Shown: piece after piece, positions 6,920-9,626 of the stretch
Numbering within the stretch: position 1 is the first letter of the stretch
Layout of the letters: each line of letters starts with the position of its first letter
NCBI GenBank assembly: GCA_025457985.1
Contig: JALOTI010000037.1
Location: forward strand, 1-9,626
Origin: Leptospira sp.
Lineage (GTDB): Bacteria > Spirochaetota > Leptospiria > Leptospirales > Leptospiraceae
Length of the DNA stretch: 9,626 nt
Reading direction: 5' to 3'
The notes under the pieces: model-generated
What the model was told of the DNA's origin: nothing
The model's database searches: none
The model's input: the letters and a program-made list of their open reading frames with translations, nothing else
Program-made: the position numbers and the translations under genes

Positions 6920-7106
6920 AATTTGGATACCATTATGGTCTGTATTTTTTTTATGCCTTCTTTCGAAGGTTGTTTTTCCAAAAACTAATTTCAAAGCTGA
7001 ACATTATATTCCATTTCTACTTTTATTGCTTGTTGCGGCGTTTATTAGAATTTTCTCATTCTTTGCAAAAGAACATTTAAAAAACAAAAGAGGGCTCCTT
7101 TCATGA
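6917..7106 (+). pseudogene. Small membrane protein gene, reading frame broken at a T8 tract
   Basis: Between 6885 and 7102 there is no intact gene, but two frames share one. ATG 6917 (also ATG 6881 upstream and ATG 6935 downstream, same frame) opens a frame that stops at 6986-6988. A second frame from 6921 to TGA 7104-7106 encodes a clear membrane protein: WSVFFLCLLSKVVFPKT, then HYIPFLLLLLVAAFIRIFSF, then a basic tail. It ends in an ATGA overlap with the thioesterase start. Removing one T from the eight-T run at 6945-6952 joins the two frames into a protein of about 62 residues from ATG 6917 (74 from ATG 6881). An ATT start at 6921 would be the only way to read the second frame alone. Thus it is a recent frameshift, a slippage-controlled gene, or a sequence error. 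The family is unknown. Confidence 0.55.
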
Positions 7107-7957
7107 ATGAATTGGGAAAAGACTACACAAACCACTATGTTACTCGAATCGGAGACATTGACTACAACGAACATGTGAATGGTTCTCGTTATGAGTTCTT
7201 TGCCGAGGATGCGAGAATGCAAGCTCTTAGTATTATGGGTGTTGACATAAAAAAATTGATCAAAAACCATATAGCTCTTCAACACAAAGGATCACATTTC
7301 CAATTTCTAAAACAAAGAACATGGAATGAAATTCTAAAAATTGAAACTACATGTGATTGGCTTGAGAATGACAAGATACAATGGAATCATCTTATTTATG
7401 AGCTGGAATCGGGCGAATTGGCAGCTAAAATTGTGAGAGTAGATTCTTTAGAAGAGTTTGAAGCAAAAGATAGAGATTCAATTCAGTTATATGCTGAGAA
7501 AAACAATGAAATACGCATCCGAGATCAAAAGACCGAACTCAATCCCGAAAGTAATGTATTGGAGTTTTCGTTGCGTGCGAATACTTCCGATCGAAATGGA
7601 TTTCATGCCTATCCCTTACATCAATTATTTAAACTTGTAGAGGAAGTTCGATGGCTTTTTAGTGAAGGGATGGGGTTGACTTTAGAAGCCGCAAAAGAGA
7701 TGGATTGTATTTTTTTCACAACTGAGAGCAATCTCATCGAAACAGCCAAGATTTACCCAGGTCAAAATATCCAGGTAAAAGCCTTTATATCAGACTATAA
7801 AAAAGTATCCTGCACCTTGCAGCAGTTATTCTTTCAGGGAAATGAGGGAAAGCCATTTTTATCAGTCAAAGAAACTATGCTTGCGATCTCACCATCTCGA
7901 ATGGCTCCTCGTAGGATACCAGACGAATTGTTCCATCGGTTTCTAAAATCTCCTTGA
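7103..7957 (+). CDS. Double-hotdog acyl thioesterase (acyl-ACP/acyl-CoA thioesterase-like)
   Basis: A 284-residue protein made of two hotdog domains, the layout of acyl-ACP thioesterases. Domain 1 has VTRIGDIDYNEHVNGSRYEF (13-32), matching the D-x-D-x-N-x-H-V-N-x-x-x-Y signature of 4-hydroxybenzoyl-CoA thioesterase and FatA-like enzymes, with Asp20 and His24 as the catalytic-type residues. Domain 2 starts near 154 and has SDRNGFHAYPLHQLFKLVEE (162-181), a degenerate form of the same helix. The likely reaction is hydrolysis of an acyl thioester to a free acid; chain length and carrier are unknown. The start is ATG 7103, overlapping the preceding TGA by ATGA, with GAGGG (7090-7094) eight bases upstream. 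It lies downstream of operator 2 and 33 bases before tetR, so it is probably made in parallel with the regulator. Confidence 0.85.
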   Translation: MNELGKDYTNHYVTRIGDIDYNEHVNGSRYEFFAEDARMQALSIMGVDIKKLIKNHIALQHKGSHFQFLKQRTWNEILKIETTCDWLENDKIQWNHLIYELESGELAAKIVRVDSLEEFEAKDRDSIQLYAEKNNEIRIRDQKTELNPESNVLEFSLRANTSDRNGFHAYPLHQLFKLVEEVRWLFSEGMGLTLEAAKEMDCIFFTTESNLIETAKIYPGQNIQVKAFISDYKKVSCTLQQLFFQGNEGKPFLSVKETMLAISPSRMAPRRIPDELFHRFLKSP

Positions 7958-7990
7958 AACAAACAAAATTCTTTGCCCTATGGTTGGTAG

Positions 7991-8656
7991 GTGCAAAAGA
8001 AAGAAAATCCAAGGTCCAAATCCTCCCGTTCTAAATCTAAGAGTTCATCCTCTCCGAGTAAGGAGAAAGACCTAATTGTGCGAGCTCAGATTTTAGAAGT
8101 AGCAAGAAAGACAGTGCTCAAAAAAGGTTATATGGCTCTTTCCATTCGAACCTTGATGGCAGAAATCGACTATTCTCCCATGGTCTTCTATCGTTATTTT
8201 ACCAACAAAAGAGCCTTACTCCATCACTTATGGGTCGATATATTCGAGGCATTGATTCGTTCGGTTGAAAAGCATCTGGATCTCAGCAAACCTGAATCTG
8301 GATCTCGCATCAAAAAAATTGTCATCGGAAATATAGAGTTTTGGCTGAATCACCCAGACAAGTATAAGATTGTCTATCTCCATCCTGACTATATTGAAGA
8401 AGAGGAAGAGGATCGGTTTTTCGTTGATTCTCCCCTTATCCAATCTTACCTAGAGAGGTTGATCCAGGTAGTCGCATGGGAAAAACAATCTCAAAAGATA
8501 GGAAAGAATCTATCGGAAATGGATATCCTTCGATCTATGGTCATTCTTGTTCAAGGGGTTTGTCATTCCTTGGTAACGGTAGGTGAATTTCCTTGGGGCT
8601 CGCATAAAAAAATGTACCAGACAATGGTCAATATCTGGTACCAAGGGCTTAAGTGA
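7991..8656 (+). CDS. TetR/AcrR-family transcriptional regulator
   Basis: A 221-residue DNA-binding repressor candidate. The TetR N-terminal domain covers about residues 30-80: ILEVARKTVLKKGYMALSIR (34-53), the recognition part MAEIDYSPMVFYRYFTNKRA (56-75), then LLHHLWVDIF. The ligand-binding domain (about 85-221) has no obvious close relative. An extra hydrophilic tail rich in Ser, Lys and Arg (residues 3-27) precedes the domain and is unusual for the family. The start is GTG 7991. An in-frame TAG ends directly before it (7988-7990), and a later GTG (residue 30) would delete part of helix 1. No good SD is visible. As last gene of the operon it is probably autoregulated through operator 2. Its expected site is the palindrome found three times here. 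Confidence 0.9.
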   Translation: MQKKENPRSKSSRSKSKSSSSPSKEKDLIVRAQILEVARKTVLKKGYMALSIRTLMAEIDYSPMVFYRYFTNKRALLHHLWVDIFEALIRSVEKHLDLSKPESGSRIKKIVIGNIEFWLNHPDKYKIVYLHPDYIEEEEEDRFFVDSPLIQSYLERLIQVVAWEKQSQKIGKNLSEMDILRSMVILVQGVCHSLVTVGEFPWGSHKKMYQTMVNIWYQGLK

Positions 8657-8665
8657 TGGTAGGAT

Positions 8666-9205
8666 TTAGAAATGATACCCTATACCTAAATTTAATTGTG
8701 GTGCATCCGTATAAAGTTTGTTATTCTCTCTAAATTGGTAGCGGCTCCCCGATAGTTCCAGATTCAGGTAAACAGTTTCTGTCATAAAGTAACGTGTTCC
8801 CAGACCGATGCCATATTGCCAGAGGTCTGCCCCTCTTCCAAAACCGGTCAGCTGACCACCACCACCTAATAGTCGTATGTATGGTTTCCAGTTAGTACCG
8901 ATCGTAAACTGATAACCTAGAGACAAAAAGGCAGTCGCAACTGAAATCTCAGCGGACCTAGCAAAACCAAATCGATTTTCTTCTTTTCCTGATTGGATTC
9001 GAACATATTGAGCAGAAAGTCCAATTAAAAATGACTCCCCTAAAATCCGTTCATATGACACTAACCCAAGCGGTTGAGTTTTATTTTCGACTTGGACGGC
9101 ACCTAACCGAAGGTCAATATAGTTTGCCTTGGGACTGGATCCTTCAGCTGAAAGGCCAAGGGAGAATAAAAGTAGGACCAGAAGGAAAATGGAAAATGGT
9201 TTCAT
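8666..9205 (-). CDS. Small outer-membrane beta-barrel protein
   Basis: A 179-residue exported protein. Residues 1-20 form a signal peptide with cleavage after LSA. The mature part alternates polar and hydrophobic residues in strand-like stretches joined by short turns (for example ANYIDLRLGAVQV, FLIGLSAQYVRIQ, ISVATAFLSLGYQF, YIRLLGGGGQLTG, VYLNLELSGSRYQF). It ends LNLGIGYHF with the terminal aromatic residue typical of outer-membrane barrels. The size fits an eight-stranded barrel of the OmpA/OmpW/OMP_b-brl type. It converges on tetR with nine bases between the stops. No SD precedes ATG 9205, and a candidate -10 (TATACT, 9212-9217) ends six bases before it, so the message is probably leaderless. 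A barrel controlled by the same operator as a GMC alcohol dehydrogenase suggests a role in entry of the hydrophobic substrate. Confidence 0.85.
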   Translation of the reverse strand: MKPFSIFLLVLLLFSLGLSAEGSSPKANYIDLRLGAVQVENKTQPLGLVSYERILGESFLIGLSAQYVRIQSGKEENRFGFARSAEISVATAFLSLGYQFTIGTNWKPYIRLLGGGGQLTGFGRGADLWQYGIGLGTRYFMTETVYLNLELSGSRYQFRENNKLYTDAPQLNLGIGYHF

Positions 9206-9211
9206 AGTCTA

Positions 9212-9239
9212 AGTATACGCGTATATATTTTTTTGGGAA
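9212..9239 (-). promoter_or_regulatory. Promoter with palindromic operator 3, before the barrel gene
   Basis: On the minus strand TTCCCA (9239-9234) and TATACT (9217-9212) form a -35/-10 pair with a 16-base spacer, six bases before ATG 9205. The palindrome TATACGCGTATA (9214-9225) fills part of the spacer and overlaps the -10, an ideal repressor position. This is the third exact copy of the core found also at 4381-4394 and 6906-6917. Confidence 0.75.
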
Positions 9240-9537
9240 TGAAAAAAAATGAAAGTTCGATTTTTTGTATCTTTTTAGTAAAAATTACCACAGATATAAT
9301 TTATTGACAAAATTAGTGCCATTCCAGGTACATGGATTTTTAAACTGAATTTTTTATTCCGCAAATGGACTTACATTTTCCCATCCCTTAAACAAAAGCA
9401 GTAGCAGTCAAAAACTACGATGTAAAATTGAATCGATCTAAACTTGATTTTTAGACAATTTGGGCCTTATCTCAAATATTAGGAACTGATTCTCCTTTTG
9501 GAAAGCTGTTTGTGGTAAAGTCTTGCCTAGTTTATAT
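9240..9537. other. AT-rich intergenic stretch
   Basis: Nothing definite is seen here. The stretch is very AT-rich with poly-A/T runs. A TTGACA (9304-9309) lacks a convincing -10 at the right spacing. A plus-strand frame reading TIWALSQILGTDSPFGKLFV (from about 9453) looks protein-like but has no start and stops before 9560, so it may be debris of a decayed gene. No RNA gene, terminator or insertion-sequence end was recognised. Confidence 0.4.
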
Positions 9538-9626
9538 ATGTTGCAATACTTGATCCAAGATGAAGAGAAATATTTGGAAGATACTATTTCCCTTTTCGGT
9601 GGAGTACGGTCACATACTCTTTTGCC
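9538..9626 (+). CDS. Possible start of a gene cut by the right edge
   Basis: From ATG 9538 the plus strand stays open to the window end and reads MLQYLIQDEEKYLEDTISLF, then GGVRSHTLL, which looks like a helical cytoplasmic protein. There is no SD, and the frame is open upstream to a TGA at 9487-9489, with a TTG at 9523 as another start. The protein-like neighbouring frame (about 9453-9550) could be joined to it by one base shift, so this may instead be the tail of a decayed gene. The minus strand is open here too. No family recognised; only about 29 codons are visible. Confidence 0.3.
   Translation, partial: MLQYLIQDEEKYLEDTISLFGGVRSHTLL

Noticed and set aside
7004..7285. Minus-strand open frame across the small membrane protein and thioesterase start
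   Set aside because: It is antisense to well-supported coding sequence with an ATGA junction and conserved hotdog motifs, so a shadow frame.
8614..8641. Inverted repeat GTACCAGA/TCTGGTAC near the end of tetR as a possible terminator
   Set aside because: It lies inside the coding sequence, has a 12-base loop and no T-run on either strand.
9438..9626. Minus-strand frame open to the right edge (63 codons)
   Set aside because: Its composition (many Lys, Ser and Pro without pattern) looks like noise, it has no visible start, and it opposes the more protein-like plus-strand frame. Not excluded.
1..9626. CRISPR arrays, tRNA/rRNA genes, insertion sequences, phage genes
   Set aside because: No repeat-spacer pattern, cloverleaf, transposase motif or terminal inverted repeat was seen on either strand.

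Overview
The window looks like chromosomal DNA of a Leptospira-type spirochaete. The evidence is AT-rich sequence of roughly 37-38% GC, a class III adenylate cyclase fused to a 7TMR-DISM sensor in the form common in Leptospira, and small outer-membrane barrels with spirochaete-like signal peptides. The genus is inferred from gene style, not from a marker gene.

Layout: bases 1-597 (minus strand) hold the N-terminal 199 codons of an HD/HD-GYP-like protein that runs off the left edge. Bases 598-1303 hold no intact gene, only two short possible remnants of small exported proteins (735-872 and 984-1182). A membrane adenylate cyclase (1304-3376), a SnoaL-like protein (3438-3830) and a MAPEG-family membrane protein (3907-4320) follow on the plus strand. 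A strong intrinsic terminator (4340-4371) closes this block.

The second half is one regulatory unit. A tightly packed plus-strand operon encodes a gluconate-2-dehydrogenase-subunit-3-like anchor protein (4409-4957), a GMC flavoprotein oxidoreductase (4954-6519), a four-helix membrane protein (6516-6884), a small membrane protein whose reading frame is broken at a T8 tract (about 6917-7106), a double-hotdog acyl thioesterase (7103-7957) and a TetR-family regulator (7991-8656). Convergent to it is a small outer-membrane beta-barrel gene (8666-9205, minus strand). The same perfect palindrome, TATACGCGTATA, occurs three times and only at promoter-like places: before the first operon gene, in the middle of the operon before the small membrane/thioesterase/tetR segment, and just upstream of the barrel gene. 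The simplest reading is that the local TetR protein binds this palindrome. It would then control the oxidoreductase, the thioesterase, itself and the barrel together.

Functionally this resembles a module for uptake and oxidation of a hydrophobic compound: a barrel for entry, a membrane-bound GMC dehydrogenase with its small subunit for alcohol oxidation, and a thioesterase acting on acyl thioesters. The substrate is not readable from the sequence. The last ~420 bases hold the barrel promoter, an AT-rich gap, and possibly the start of a gene cut by the right edge.
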